Shown here piece by piece: positions 53,558 through 62,943 of a stretch of 64,000 nucleotides of DNA (the stretch's first letter is position 1; the number at the start of each line of letters is the position of its first letter). This DNA is from Sulfurifustis variabilis. Lineage in GTDB: Bacteria; Pseudomonadota; Gammaproteobacteria; Acidiferrobacterales; Sulfurifustaceae. The notes beneath the pieces were generated by a model. The model made no database searches and had not been told where the DNA came from. It worked only from the letters and a program-made list of their open reading frames with translations. The translations under genes and the position numbers were made by a program. The stretch spans positions 744,001 through 808,000 of the forward strand of contig NZ_AP014936.1 of the NCBI RefSeq assembly GCF_002355415.1, read 5' to 3'.

Positions 53558-54079
53558 TTACTTCGGAAGAATGACGCTGTCGATCACGTGGATGACACCG
53601 TTGCTCGCGACGATGTCCGTCTGGACGACCTTCGCCTCATCCACCTTCACGCCTTCGCGTGTGTCGATCGTCACGGACTGACCCTGGACGGTCTTCGCCG
53701 AGTTCAGCTTCGCCACGTCCGATGCCATGACCCGTCCCGGCACCACGTGGTAGGTCAGCACCTTGGTCAGCGCCTCCTTGTCCTTGAGGAGGGCGTCGAG
53801 CTGCTCGGGCGGGATCTTGGCGAACGCCGCATCCGTCGGAGCGAATACCGTGAACGGGCCTTCGCCCCGGAGTGTCTCCTCGAGCCCGGCTGCCTGCACG
53901 GCGGTTACCAGCGTGGTGAAGCCGCCGGCCGCCGCCGTATCGACGATGTTCTTTTCGGGCTTGGGTGCGGTGGACATGGCAAAGCCCGGGCTCGTCAGCA
54001 TGGCCAGCAGCAACAGGCCGGTGATCAGAGTCGGGAGAACGAGGGATTCCTTGAGTCGGGCAACTGCGCGCGATGTCAT
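53558..54079 (-). CDS. Secreted fasciclin (FAS1) domain protein
   Basis: The product is 173 aa with a signal or anchor segment ([20 protein letters not shown]) and one FAS1 domain ([30 protein letters not shown], and the closing [16 protein letters not shown]). Such proteins mediate adhesion or act as periplasmic stress proteins. It is divergent from a LitR/CarH-like photoregulator, and two operator-like palindromes lie between them. FAS1 genes often belong to such light-response sets (from general knowledge). Confidence 0.93.
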   Translation of the reverse strand: MTSRAVARLKESLVLPTLITGLLLLAMLTSPGFAMSTAPKPEKNIVDTAAAGGFTTLVTAVQAAGLEETLRGEGPFTVFAPTDAAFAKIPPEQLDALLKDKEALTKVLTYHVVPGRVMASDVAKLNSAKTVQGQSVTIDTREGVKVDEAKVVQTDIVASNGVIHVIDSVILPK

Positions 54080-54146
54080 GACAAAGCTCCTTTCGGTTGA
54101 GTGGCTGAGAGCGATTGCTCCTTTCGCTGCGGACGGTGTCCAACAG

Positions 54147-54201
54147 TTGTCCAGGACAATACGCCACTGGTTTCATGTCGTCAAGCCTTTGTCATGGACA
54201 A
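54147..54201. promoter_or_regulatory. Two operator-like palindromes between fasciclin and litR-like genes
   Basis: TTGTCCAGGACAA (54147-54159) and TTGTCATGGACAA (54189-54201) are both palindromic, differ at two positions and are centred 42 bp apart, four helical turns. This is the arrangement expected for a dimer- or tetramer-binding MerR/CarH-type repressor. Binding is inferred. Confidence 0.75.
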
Positions 54202-54222
54202 TGTGAAAGGCTCTGCTACCCT

Positions 54223-55185
54223 ATGCCCATGCGCAAATCGGCCCCGGAAGACCAGCCCAAGCACCCGATCCAGGTCGTTGCCCGGCGGACGGGGCTCAGT
54301 GTCGACGTCATCCGGGTTTGGGAGCGCCGCTACCAGGCGGTGTCGCCAGGCCGGACCGAGGCGCGCCGGCGGCTTTACTCCGATGCCGAGGTGAACCGGC
54401 TGCTGCTGTTGCGGCGCGCGACCGAGGCGGGACGTCGGATCGGCGACGTGGCCGCCCTCCCGACGGATGAGCTGGCGCGCCTGGTGGCAGCCGATCGCGG
54501 AGCGGAGCCCGGCACGGCGGCCGGGCCCGAGGACTTCGTCGAAAGCTGTCTCGAAGCGGCAGAACGCATGGACTCGGTCGGGCTGGAAGGCGAGCTGGCG
54601 CGCGCCGCGGTCAACTTCAGCGTCCCCGTGCTCCTCGAGCGCGTGGTCGCCGCGCTCATGCGCGAGGTGGGCGAACGCTGGCACCGCGGCGAGCTCCGCG
54701 TCGGGCAGGAGCATCTGGTGAGCGCAGCCGTGCGCTCGTTTCTCGGCGGGCTCTACGGCACGAGCAACATGGGCGGGACCGGACCCGTCCTGCTCGTCAC
54801 CACGCCGCTCGGCCAGAACCACGAGCTCGGGGCACTGATGGCGGCGGTGCTCGCGGCGGCGGACGGCTGGCACGTGGTGCATCTGGCGCCGAACACACCG
54901 GCCGCCGACATCGCGGCGGCTGCCCGGCAGGTCGACGCGCGCGCGGTGGCGCTCGCCCTCGCTTATCCGCAGGACGACCCCCGGCTCGTCCAGGAGCTGC
55001 GGCTGCTGCGACAGCAGCTCGAACCGCGCGTGGCGCTGCTCGTCGGCGGTCGGGCGAGCGACGGCTACACGGAGGTCCTTAGCGAGATCGGCGCGCGGCA
55101 ACTCGCCTCGCTCGCGGAGTTTCGCGCGGCGCTCGCCGAGCTGCGCACCGCTAGCGCGGCGGCGCCGTCGCCGCGTAGCCGGTGA
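54223..55185 (+). CDS. LitR/CarH-like MerR-family regulator with B12-binding domain
   Basis: The product is 320 aa. A MerR HTH (HPIQVVARRTGLSVDVIRVW, ERRYQAVSPGRTEA) is followed by the cobalamin-binding helical cap (VGERWHRGELRVGQEHLVSA, with W and EH) and the Rossmann B12 fold (VLLVTTPLGQNHELGALMAA, VAALL..GGRASDGY). The classic DxHxxG is replaced by GQNHELG, keeping the His. CarH-type proteins use adenosylcobalamin as a light sensor. The coding end overlaps the convergent lipocalin gene by 35 bp. Confidence 0.9.
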   Translation: MPMRKSAPEDQPKHPIQVVARRTGLSVDVIRVWERRYQAVSPGRTEARRRLYSDAEVNRLLLLRRATEAGRRIGDVAALPTDELARLVAADRGAEPGTAAGPEDFVESCLEAAERMDSVGLEGELARAAVNFSVPVLLERVVAALMREVGERWHRGELRVGQEHLVSAAVRSFLGGLYGTSNMGGTGPVLLVTTPLGQNHELGALMAAVLAAADGWHVVHLAPNTPAADIAAAARQVDARAVALALAYPQDDPRLVQELRLLRQQLEPRVALLVGGRASDGYTEVLSEIGARQLASLAEFRAALAELRTASAAAPSPRSR

Positions 55186-56302
55186 GCTCCACGTAGCCGC
55201 GGCCCGTGATGCGCTGCCCCTTGCGCTCGCCCCGGATCTCGACCGCGCCTTCCCAGTAGCGCGGCGTGACGTCGAGCTCCTGATCGTCGAGCACGGGCTC
55301 GATCTCGAGGGTGAGGTCGACCGCAGGTACGGCGAATCGCCAGCGCGCCGGGTACGTGCCGCCGCGCGGGCTCGTCCAGCTCTCCAGCACGTCGACGCGC
55401 ACATCGGTATCGCTTAGCGGAAGCGGGGTGCCGTCCGGAGCGATGAGCGTGCCCGCGCTGTGCGGATCCACCGAGCCGTCGCGACGCCGCAGGCGGTAGA
55501 CCATGAGCTCGTGGCCGTCGTCGAGCTGCAGACCGAACCAGTCCCAGCCGGCCTGCCCCTCTTCGAGCGCGCTGGTGCTCCATTCCCGGTCGAGCCACGA
55601 CTCGCCTCTTACGGTGTGAGCGACGCTGCCGACGGTGATCGTTCCTTCCGTGGCGAGCCGCGGGATCGAGTAATAATAAGAAGCGTTGCCGGCGCCCGCG
55701 CCCTTGCGGCTCAAACCATTGTCGCCCTGGAGCACCACGGGCTTGAGCGGGTCGAGCGCGAGATCGAGCGCGAAGCCCTCGCCCGCCGCCGCGAGCCGCC
55801 AGGGAAATCCGTCCCCTTCGACCGACCAGTCTTCGATCCAGACACGGAAGGGCGCGCCCCGCGCGCCGGCGAGCCCGAGCGCCGCGCGGGCGAATCGCTC
55901 TTCGTACTGGAAGCGCTGCGCGCCCGCGTCGGTGAGCGCCAGGTGTCCCATGTAGACCTGCCGCGCGGCCCAGCGCGAGGAGCGCTGCGCCTCGCCGGGC
56001 GCGAGCGCGAAGCGAAAGAGGGCGAGCTCGTAGCCGAAGCGCCGCCCGCCGGCGTCGGCGAGGTTGCCGGTGAAGTACCACCACTCGCTGCGGTACCCGG
56101 GATGCGGACCGTGATCGACGGGGAAGCGGAACGGGCGCGGCTGCTCGGCGCGCGCGTAGCCGTCCGTGTCCGTGCCGCCGAGCACGCGCGCGAGCTCGAG
56201 CGGTTCCTCCGCGGGCGCCGGCACCGGCGCAGGCCACAGCCACCACACCGACGTGCCCAGGCCGGCCAGCGCCAGCACGAGGATTGCGGGGCGGATGCTC
56301 AT
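55151..56302 (-). CDS. AttH/CrtC-like lipocalin-fold protein
   Basis: The product is 383 aa with one N-terminal membrane segment ([20 protein letters not shown]). The core has [40 protein letters not shown] and [20 protein letters not shown], the signatures of the carotenoid 1,2-hydratase/AttH family. Its start overlaps the permease stop by four bases (ATGA). In many proteobacteria this gene trails an ABC exporter of the LolCD type; the substrate is unknown. Confidence 0.9.
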   Translation of the reverse strand: MSIRPAILVLALAGLGTSVWWLWPAPVPAPAEEPLELARVLGGTDTDGYARAEQPRPFRFPVDHGPHPGYRSEWWYFTGNLADAGGRRFGYELALFRFALAPGEAQRSSRWAARQVYMGHLALTDAGAQRFQYEERFARAALGLAGARGAPFRVWIEDWSVEGDGFPWRLAAAGEGFALDLALDPLKPVVLQGDNGLSRKGAGAGNASYYYSIPRLATEGTITVGSVAHTVRGESWLDREWSTSALEEGQAGWDWFGLQLDDGHELMVYRLRRRDGSVDPHSAGTLIAPDGTPLPLSDTDVRVDVLESWTSPRGGTYPARWRFAVPAVDLTLEIEPVLDDQELDVTPRYWEGAVEIRGERKGQRITGRGYVELTGYAATAPPR

Positions 56303-58815
56303 TCCTCGCGCAGTCCGCGCGCCGGCAGCGCGCGCGCCAGCCGGAAGGCCGGGTAGAGGCCGGCGGCGAGGGCCGCGAGCACCGCGAGGCCGACGGCTCC
56401 GGCGAGCACGCCGGGCGAGACGATCGGCTGCATGCTCCAGCCGAAGGCGCGCCGGTTGATGACCTCGATCAGCATGACCGCGAGCGCGAGGCCGACGGGG
56501 ACGGCGAGGATCCCCGCGGCGAGACCCATGAGCGCGGTCTGGACGCTCACCATCCACCGTACCTGCCCGGGCGTGAAGCCGATCGCGCGCAGCACCGCGT
56601 ACTCGCGCGCGCGCTCGAGCTCGAGCGCCATGAGCGCGCTCAGCGTGCCGACGAAGGCGACCGCGACGGCGAGAAGCCTGAGGACTTCGGTGATCGTGAA
56701 GGTGCGGTCGAAGATGGCGAGCGAGAGCGCGCGCAGCTCGCGGTTGGAGCGCACCTGCACCGCCTGGACGCCGTCCGCCTGCCGGCGCACCGCGTCGGCC
56801 ACGACCGCCGCGTCGGCGCCGGGCGCGAGGTACAGCCGCAGCGCGGAGTAATGCGGGTCGCCGTAGAGGCGCGCGTAGAGCGGGTGCGCGAGGACGACCA
56901 GGCCGTTCTCGGAGCTGTAGTCGAGGAGCACGCCGGCCACCGGCAGCTCATGCGCGCCGCCGGTCGTGCGCAGCACGATCCGGTCGCCGGGGGCGACCGC
57001 GTGCCGGTAGGCGTAGGGCTCGGTCACGAGGACCGCGCGGCCCTCGGCGAACGCGGCCCAGGCGCCGGGCGTCGCGTCCTTGAAGCGGTAGGGCGGGGCC
57101 CACGAAGCGGGAAAGTCGAGCGCGAGCATTTCGGTCAGGCGGCCTTCGGACTCGAGGGTGACGTAGCGCGCGCCGACCACGGTTTCGAGCCCCGGGAGGG
57201 ACCGCACGCCGGCGACGATCGCGGGATCGAGGTGCGCCGGCATGCGCGTGCCGCCCGCGCCGGGGATCGCCACGTACAGATCCGCGCGCAGCGTGGAGTC
57301 GAGCCAGGTCTCGACCGAGGCGCGGAAGCTCCCGATCATCACGCCGACGCCGACCACGGTCGCGACGGCGAGCATGAGCGCGGCGATGGCGACGCCCGTG
57401 CGGCTCAGCGACGCGGCGATGGCGCGGATCGCGAGGCGGACGACCACGCCGGCGCGCCGCGCCAGCGGTTCGGCGAGGCGCACCATCGCCGCCACCGCCA
57501 GCGGGACGAGCAGCGTGAGGCCGAGGATCAGCAGGAAGAGGGCGACGAACCCGGCGATCAGCCCGCGGTCGGCGAGGCCGAGGACGAGCAGCGCGGCGCC
57601 GATCATCGCGAGGCCGGTCGCGGCCAGGCGCGGCGAGGCGCGGCGCACGCGCGCCTCGAGCGTCGAGCGCAGGAGCGCGAGGCGGGGGGCGGTCGAGGCC
57701 GCCTCGAAGGCGGCCGGCAGGGTCGCCAGCATCGTCGCGGCCAGGCCGAGGGCGAGACCTTTGACGAACGGCGCGACGGCGAGGCCGGCCTCGCGCACGG
57801 TGACGACGAAGTACAGGTCGGTCATCGTGCGCGTGACGAGCCGCACGAGACCGAGCCCGAGCCCGGCGCCGAGGGCGAGGCCGAGCACCGTACCGGCGAG
57901 ACCGATCGCGAGCGCTTCGGCGAGCACGAGGCGAAAGAGCTCGCCGCGCGTCACGCCCAGCGCGCGCAGGACGGCGAGCAGCGGCCGGCGCTGGAGCACC
58001 GCGAAGGTCATGGTGTTGTAGATGAGGAAGCTGCCGACGACGAGCGCGAGCAGGCTCATCGCCGTGAGGTTCGTGCGGAAGGCGCGCGTCATCTGCGCGA
58101 GCGCCTCGCCGCGCGCCTCCGCGCGCACGAGCGCGGCCTCGGGCGGCAGCATGCGTTCGATGTCCGCCGCCCGCGCCTTGCCGGTCGCGCCCTCGGGCAG
58201 CACGAGATCGATCGCGGAGAGCCGGCCGAGCGCGCCCGCGATCTCCTGCGCGGTGCCGATATCGGCGAGCAGGAGGCCGTCGATCGCCGCCCGGTTCTCG
58301 CCGTCCAGCAGTCCGACGAGCGTGACGGCGTGTCGCCGGCCGCCGATGCTCAGTTCCAGGCCGTCTCCGGCGCGAAGCCCGAGGCGTTCGGCAGTGGGCG
58401 CCGCGAGGAGCGCGGTTCCCGGTTCGGTCAGCAGGCGCACGATCGCATCGCCGTCGACGGCGCCCAGGTGACCCCGGATGCCGGACTCGGCGAACGGATC
58501 GACGCCGAGCAGGCGCAGCGTCTCGCCCCGCGCGGTGGCGTAGGCCTCGACGAGGGGCGCCGCGCCGCGCACGCCGGAAAGACGCAGGCGCGCGTAAACA
58601 CGTTCGTCGAGCCCGGTCGGACCGCCCACGATCCGGTGCGTCGCGCGGCCGCCGACGTTCTCGAGCGAGACGGCGAAGGCGCGGCGCGCGCTCTCGTTCG
58701 CGATATCGACGGCGACGACCACCGCGACGCCGATGGCGATGCCGATCACGACCAGCGCGAGCAGCCACCACCGGCGCGCGAGCGCCCGCCGGCTCGCGCG
58801 GCGCAGCAGCCTCAC
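56299..58815 (-). CDS. FtsX-family ABC transporter permease (double MacB-like unit)
   Basis: The product is 838 aa with one N-terminal transmembrane helix ([20 protein letters not shown]), periplasmic domain, three or more helices near 250-420 and a second FtsX block near the C-terminus ([20 protein letters not shown] then [20 protein letters not shown]). This is the long AttG/YbbP-like form. Start codon GTG at 58815 overlaps the ATPase stop (GTGA). It should export or move a lipid-like substrate with the ATPase and the lipocalin. Confidence 0.9.
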   Translation of the reverse strand: MRLLRRASRRALARRWWLLALVVIGIAIGVAVVVAVDIANESARRAFAVSLENVGGRATHRIVGGPTGLDERVYARLRLSGVRGAAPLVEAYATARGETLRLLGVDPFAESGIRGHLGAVDGDAIVRLLTEPGTALLAAPTAERLGLRAGDGLELSIGGRRHAVTLVGLLDGENRAAIDGLLLADIGTAQEIAGALGRLSAIDLVLPEGATGKARAADIERMLPPEAALVRAEARGEALAQMTRAFRTNLTAMSLLALVVGSFLIYNTMTFAVLQRRPLLAVLRALGVTRGELFRLVLAEALAIGLAGTVLGLALGAGLGLGLVRLVTRTMTDLYFVVTVREAGLAVAPFVKGLALGLAATMLATLPAAFEAASTAPRLALLRSTLEARVRRASPRLAATGLAMIGAALLVLGLADRGLIAGFVALFLLILGLTLLVPLAVAAMVRLAEPLARRAGVVVRLAIRAIAASLSRTGVAIAALMLAVATVVGVGVMIGSFRASVETWLDSTLRADLYVAIPGAGGTRMPAHLDPAIVAGVRSLPGLETVVGARYVTLESEGRLTEMLALDFPASWAPPYRFKDATPGAWAAFAEGRAVLVTEPYAYRHAVAPGDRIVLRTTGGAHELPVAGVLLDYSSENGLVVLAHPLYARLYGDPHYSALRLYLAPGADAAVVADAVRRQADGVQAVQVRSNRELRALSLAIFDRTFTITEVLRLLAVAVAFVGTLSALMALELERAREYAVLRAIGFTPGQVRWMVSVQTALMGLAAGILAVPVGLALAVMLIEVINRRAFGWSMQPIVSPGVLAGAVGLAVLAALAAGLYPAFRLARALPARGLREE

Positions 58816-59516
58816 CACGCCAGGTCCTCGCCGCGCTCGACGAGCCGGCCGCGGTCGAGCGTGAGCACGCGGTCGGCGGACTCGGCCACCTGCTTCGAGT
58901 GCGTCGCGAGGAGCAGCGTGGCGCCCTCGCGGCGCGCGAGCCCCGTGAGCAGCGCGAGCACCCGCCGCCCCGTTTCGGCGTCGAGATTGCCCGTGGGTTC
59001 GTCCGCGAGCAGCAGCCCGGGCTTGTGGATCAGGGCGCGCGCGATGGCGACGCGCTGCTGCTCGCCGGCCGAGAGCCGGTCCGGAAAGCTCGCCAGCCGG
59101 TCGCCCAGCCCGACCGCTTCCAGCCATCCGGACACCCGCCCGCCGTCGGGCTCCCCGTTGAGCTCGAGCGGCAGCCGGACGTTTTCCTCGACCGTGAGGG
59201 TCGGGATCAGGTGGAAGAACTGGTAGACGAAGCCGATGTGCCGCCGGCGGAAGAGCGTGCGCTCGCGCTCGTCGAGCGCGGTGAGCGGAACCCCGTCGAG
59301 CGCGACGGTGCCTTCGTCGGGAAGATCGATGCCGCTGATGAGGTTGAGGAGCGTCGACTTGCCGGAGCCGCTGCGTCCGAGGAGCGCCACGCATTCGCCG
59401 TGGCGGACGTCCAGGTCGAGGCCGTCGAGGACGGCGCGCGTGCGGCCGCCTTCCTCGAACCGGCGTCCGAGCCCGCGGACCTCGAGCAGCGTGTCGCCCA
59501 TCGTGCCAGGGGACAT
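58812..59516 (-). CDS. ABC transporter ATP-binding protein (LolD/MacB-like)
   Basis: The product is about 234 aa. Walker [18 protein letters not shown], signature [15 protein letters not shown], Walker [13 protein letters not shown] and the H-loop [10 protein letters not shown] are intact. [20 protein letters not shown] is typical of the LolD/MacB group. The start is uncertain: ATG at 59516 or 59501 ([12 protein letters not shown]), neither with a clear ribosome site, so the shorter one is equally possible. Confidence 0.93.
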   Translation of the reverse strand: MSPGTMGDTLLEVRGLGRRFEEGGRTRAVLDGLDLDVRHGECVALLGRSGSGKSTLLNLISGIDLPDEGTVALDGVPLTALDERERTLFRRRHIGFVYQFFHLIPTLTVEENVRLPLELNGEPDGGRVSGWLEAVGLGDRLASFPDRLSAGEQQRVAIARALIHKPGLLLADEPTGNLDAETGRRVLALLTGLARREGATLLLATHSKQVAESADRVLTLDRGRLVERGEDLAW

Positions 59517-59552
59517 TAAATATTGAATGTTGAATTTTGAATGTTGAATTGT
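59513..59552. repeat. AT-rich direct repeat block
   Basis: The block is built from TTGAATGTTGAATT and TTGAATGTTGAAT units and is very AT-rich in a GC-rich neighbourhood. A GCGCGCTGCGCGCGC hairpin follows at about 59556-59570. It separates the ABC operon from the oxidase gene. No gene is supported here. Confidence 0.7.
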
Positions 59553-59610
59553 GGAGCGCGCTGCGCGCGCACCATTAAGACATTCGACAATCAAGCATTC
59601 GACATGTCTT

Positions 59611-61389
59611 CTACTTGACCCGATACGGCCGCATCATCTCGTGGTCTTCGTGCTCGAGGATGTGGCAGTGCCAGGCGTAGAGCCCCGGCAGGTCGAAGCG
59701 GGCGATCACGCGGGTGATCTCCCCGGGCTGCATGACGGCCGTGTCTTTCCAGCCCGCGTCGCCCTTCGGCGGCGGCGTGCGTTGCCCCGTCGGCTTCACC
59801 GTCTTCGGCTTGCCGGGCTCGAAGGCCTCGCGGTCGAAGGGCTGGCGATCGAGGATCAGGAATTGCACGAGGTGCAGGTGGATCGGGTGCGCGTCCCCGG
59901 TCGCGTTGATCACGCTCCAGATCTCCGTGTCGCCGACGCGCGGCGTCTCCGTGATCGCGTCGTCCCAGCGCAACCCGCCCTGCGCCGCCGTGCCGAGGAG
60001 CGGGAGCACGCGTCCGTAGTCGTCCTTTTCCTCGACGAGCGTGAGTTGGCGCGTCGTTGCGCCCGCCGTGTCGTGCCGCGGGATCGGCGCCCGCAGACGC
60101 GCGGGGAGGACCGCGTCGCGCGCGTCCGAGCGCGCGAGCGTCACGCGGAAGGCCATCACGACGCCGGTCGTCTGCGGGTCGACCGGGTCGCCGTCGGGGA
60201 AGGGCGTGGGCGCGTCGTTCCGGAGCACGACGGTGCGGCCGCCGAGCGCGGGATCGCCGAAATCCACGACGACGTCCGCGCGCTCGGCCGGCGACAGCAG
60301 CAGTTGCCGCCGGGGCACGGGCGCGTCGAGCAGTCCGCCGTCCGTGCCGATCTGGTGGAACGGCTGTCCCGAGCTCAACGTGAGTCGGTAGAAGCGGGCA
60401 TTCGACCCGTTGAGCAGGCGCAGGCGGTAGCGTCGAGGCTCGACCTCGAGCACGGGCCAGATCTTCCCGTTCACCAGGATCGTCTCGCCGAAGAACTCCG
60501 GTTCGATGGAAGGCACGCGGTCTTCCGTGATCGGGTCGCGCACCTCGCGGCGCTTCTCGGCGGGACCTTCCGCTTCCTCGATGTCGCCCGCGTACGCGAG
60601 CGAGCCGTCGCGCCTGAAGCTCCGGTCCTGGATGAGCAGCGGGATGTCGTAGCGGCGCGCCGGCAGCGCGCCGTCGCGCACGAGCCGCTCCTCGTTCTCG
60701 TCCGTGACGAGGTAGAACCCCGCGAGCCCGGCGTAGACGTTGAGGCGCGTGATGCCCATCGCATGGTCGTGGTACCAGAGGGTCGCCGCCTCCTGGTCGT
60801 TGGGGTAGTCGTAGACCTCGCGCGTCCAGTGCGGACCCGTCTCCGCGAAGCCGGGCGTGAACCAGGCCTCGGGATAACCGTCGCTGTGGTCGGGGACGTG
60901 GCCCCCGTGCAGGTGCACCACGGTCCGCACGTACGGCCGGCAGTGCGACTCGTGCCCTCCCTTGTACGGTCCGCAGTGCACCGAGGTGTCGACCGGCAGG
61001 AGATGGTCGCGGGGGAGGGCGCTTTCCCAGCGGACCCTGGCCGGCCGCCCCTGGCGGGCGAGGAACGTGGGACCGGGGTAGGTGGGCGACTCGCCCGCGG
61101 CGCCGTAGCCCCACACGGTGGTCAGCAGCGGCCGGCCGGTCTCCGGGTCGCGCAGGCCGAGGTCCTGCCGCGTCTCGCCCATGCGCACCTCGTAGTAATC
61201 CGCCCCCGGATGTCGGTCGACGTCGGGCACGAGGGTATGCGCGAGCGGGTTCGGCAGGGCGTGAACGAACTTCGGCTGCGTCGCCGGATCGAGCCGTTCC
61301 CCTGCCCCGGGCGGGGGAGCGAGGTGCGTGCAACCGGCGAGCGCGAGACCGACGACCGCGGCGCGCGACAGCAGGCGGGAATGCGCCAT
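59611..61389 (-). CDS. Multicopper oxidase (CotA/bilirubin-oxidase-like lipoprotein)
   Basis: The product is 592 aa. The signal peptide ends in a lipobox ([11 protein letters not shown]), so it is probably a lipoprotein. All copper motifs are present: [25 protein letters not shown] and [14 protein letters not shown] with the type-1 Cys and Met ligands. It resembles CotA-like laccases. It should oxidise phenolic or metal substrates in the periplasm. The ATG at 61389 has GGAGGAA upstream. Confidence 0.93.
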   Translation of the reverse strand: MAHSRLLSRAAVVGLALAGCTHLAPPPGAGERLDPATQPKFVHALPNPLAHTLVPDVDRHPGADYYEVRMGETRQDLGLRDPETGRPLLTTVWGYGAAGESPTYPGPTFLARQGRPARVRWESALPRDHLLPVDTSVHCGPYKGGHESHCRPYVRTVVHLHGGHVPDHSDGYPEAWFTPGFAETGPHWTREVYDYPNDQEAATLWYHDHAMGITRLNVYAGLAGFYLVTDENEERLVRDGALPARRYDIPLLIQDRSFRRDGSLAYAGDIEEAEGPAEKRREVRDPITEDRVPSIEPEFFGETILVNGKIWPVLEVEPRRYRLRLLNGSNARFYRLTLSSGQPFHQIGTDGGLLDAPVPRRQLLLSPAERADVVVDFGDPALGGRTVVLRNDAPTPFPDGDPVDPQTTGVVMAFRVTLARSDARDAVLPARLRAPIPRHDTAGATTRQLTLVEEKDDYGRVLPLLGTAAQGGLRWDDAITETPRVGDTEIWSVINATGDAHPIHLHLVQFLILDRQPFDREAFEPGKPKTVKPTGQRTPPPKGDAGWKDTAVMQPGEITRVIARFDLPGLYAWHCHILEHEDHEMMRPYRVK

Positions 61390-61504
61390 GGTTCCTCCGG
61401 AACGCGGTGTTTCGCGTAGAGTACCGGATTGCGCGCGCCCTCGCGCCCGGTATCCACCCGGGGACGTCTGTCGGCGCCGCTCGAAATCGCTTACGGTTGA
61501 ACCG

Positions 61505-62668
61505 ATGTCGCGCAAACCGAACAGCCGTTTCCTCTACCCGTGGCGCGAGGGGAATGCGTTCGAGCTCCTCGTCGACGGCGAACGCTTCTACCCGCGCATG
61601 CTCGAGGCGATCGAACGGGCGACGACGTACGTCCTGCTCGAAATGTACCTCGTCGAATCGGGCGCCGTGAGCGGGCGGTTCATCGACGCCCTGGCGCGCG
61701 CCGCGCGCCGCGGCGTGCAGGTGAAGGTGCTGCTCGACGCCTTCGGCGGGCTCGGCCTCGAGGACGCCGACCGCGCGCGGCTGACCGAAGCCGGCGTCGC
61801 GATGGTGATCTTCAACCCGATCAAGGCCGCCAAGCGGGCGCACAACCTCGCGCGCGATCACCGGAAGCTCCTGCTCGTCGACGGCGAGGTGGCCTACACG
61901 GGCGGGGCCGGGCTCACCGACGAGTTCGATCCGCCGCGCGCCGCGGAGCACCGCTGGCGCGAGACCATGATCGAGATCCACGGCCCGGTGGTCGCCGACT
62001 GGCAGCGCCTGTTCGCGCGCGTCTGGGGACGCGAGGGCCGCCGCCCGCTCGATCTGCCGCTGCCGTCGCCGCCCGTTCACCCGGACGGCATGTACGGACG
62101 GGTCGAGGTGTCGCAGACATCCGTGCGCCAGGAGATCACGCGCTCGCTGCTCAAGCGCATCGGCGCGGCGGAGCACCGCGTGTGGATCTCGACGGCGTAC
62201 TTCATACCTTCGTGGCGGATCCGCCGCGCGCTGCGCCGGGCCGCCCGGCGCGGCGTGGACGTGCGCGTCGTGGTGCCCGGCCCGTGCACCGACCATCCCG
62301 CGGTGCGCCACGCGGGGCGGCGCTTCTACGGCCGGCTGCTGCTCGCGGGCGTACGCATCCTCGAGTACCAGCCCCGCTTCCTGCACAGCAAGGTGGCGCT
62401 GTGCGATCAATGGGCCTCCATCGGCTCGAGCAACTTCGATCGCTGGAACCTGCGCTGGAACCTCGAAGCGAACCAGGCGGTCGACGACCCGCGCTTCGCC
62501 GCGGCGGTCGCGCGCATGCTCGAGGGCGACTTCGCGGCGGCGCGCGAGTGGGGATACAGGGACTGGAGCCGCCGGCCGCTGCTGGCCCGGCTGCGCGAGT
62601 ACCTTTGGGGCAAGGTGGACCTCTGGCTCAACACGCTCGACCGCAAGCGGGCGCCGCGCGACGGATGA
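61505..62668 (+). CDS. Phospholipase D-family cardiolipin synthase (ClsB-like)
   Basis: The product is 387 aa with two HKD motifs: DHRKLLLVDGEVAYTGGAG and LHSKVALCDQWASIGSSNFD. LLEMYLVESGAVSGRFIDAL and AYFIPSWRIRRALRRAARRG are the accompanying blocks. No N-terminal membrane helices are seen, as in ClsB. It should join phospholipids to form cardiolipin. It is divergent from the oxidase gene. The 275 bp after it hold no supported gene. Confidence 0.92.
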   Translation: MSRKPNSRFLYPWREGNAFELLVDGERFYPRMLEAIERATTYVLLEMYLVESGAVSGRFIDALARAARRGVQVKVLLDAFGGLGLEDADRARLTEAGVAMVIFNPIKAAKRAHNLARDHRKLLLVDGEVAYTGGAGLTDEFDPPRAAEHRWRETMIEIHGPVVADWQRLFARVWGREGRRPLDLPLPSPPVHPDGMYGRVEVSQTSVRQEITRSLLKRIGAAEHRVWISTAYFIPSWRIRRALRRAARRGVDVRVVVPGPCTDHPAVRHAGRRFYGRLLLAGVRILEYQPRFLHSKVALCDQWASIGSSNFDRWNLRWNLEANQAVDDPRFAAAVARMLEGDFAAAREWGYRDWSRRPLLARLREYLWGKVDLWLNTLDRKRAPRDG

Positions 62669-62943
62669 CCGCGCGGGAGGCGTGCCCGTGCCGCGGATCG
62701 AGGGAAACAATCGGGTTCCGCGCACCCGGGTGGTGCGCCCCGTGCCCGCGGAAGGCCGTCCGGGTGCAGGGCCGGCGGCCGGACGCCGGCGCTCCCGCCC
62801 TTGGACGCGCGAAGCGTCGTGCGATCGGCGCGGCGGCGCTCGTGCCGCGAAGTGGCATGTCGATTGCTCGGTTCCGGTCGGAGCGCATCGACGGCGGTCG
62901 TCGGTCGCCTGATTGAGCACGAACGTTCGAGCATGACGGGGAC

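Noticed and set aside
56284-59226. A 980-codon open frame antisense to the FtsX permease and ATPase
   Set aside because: Composition is Arg/Glu/Asp/His-rich without hydrophobic core or motif; the - strand genes overlap by ATGA/GTGA junctions and are clearly real.
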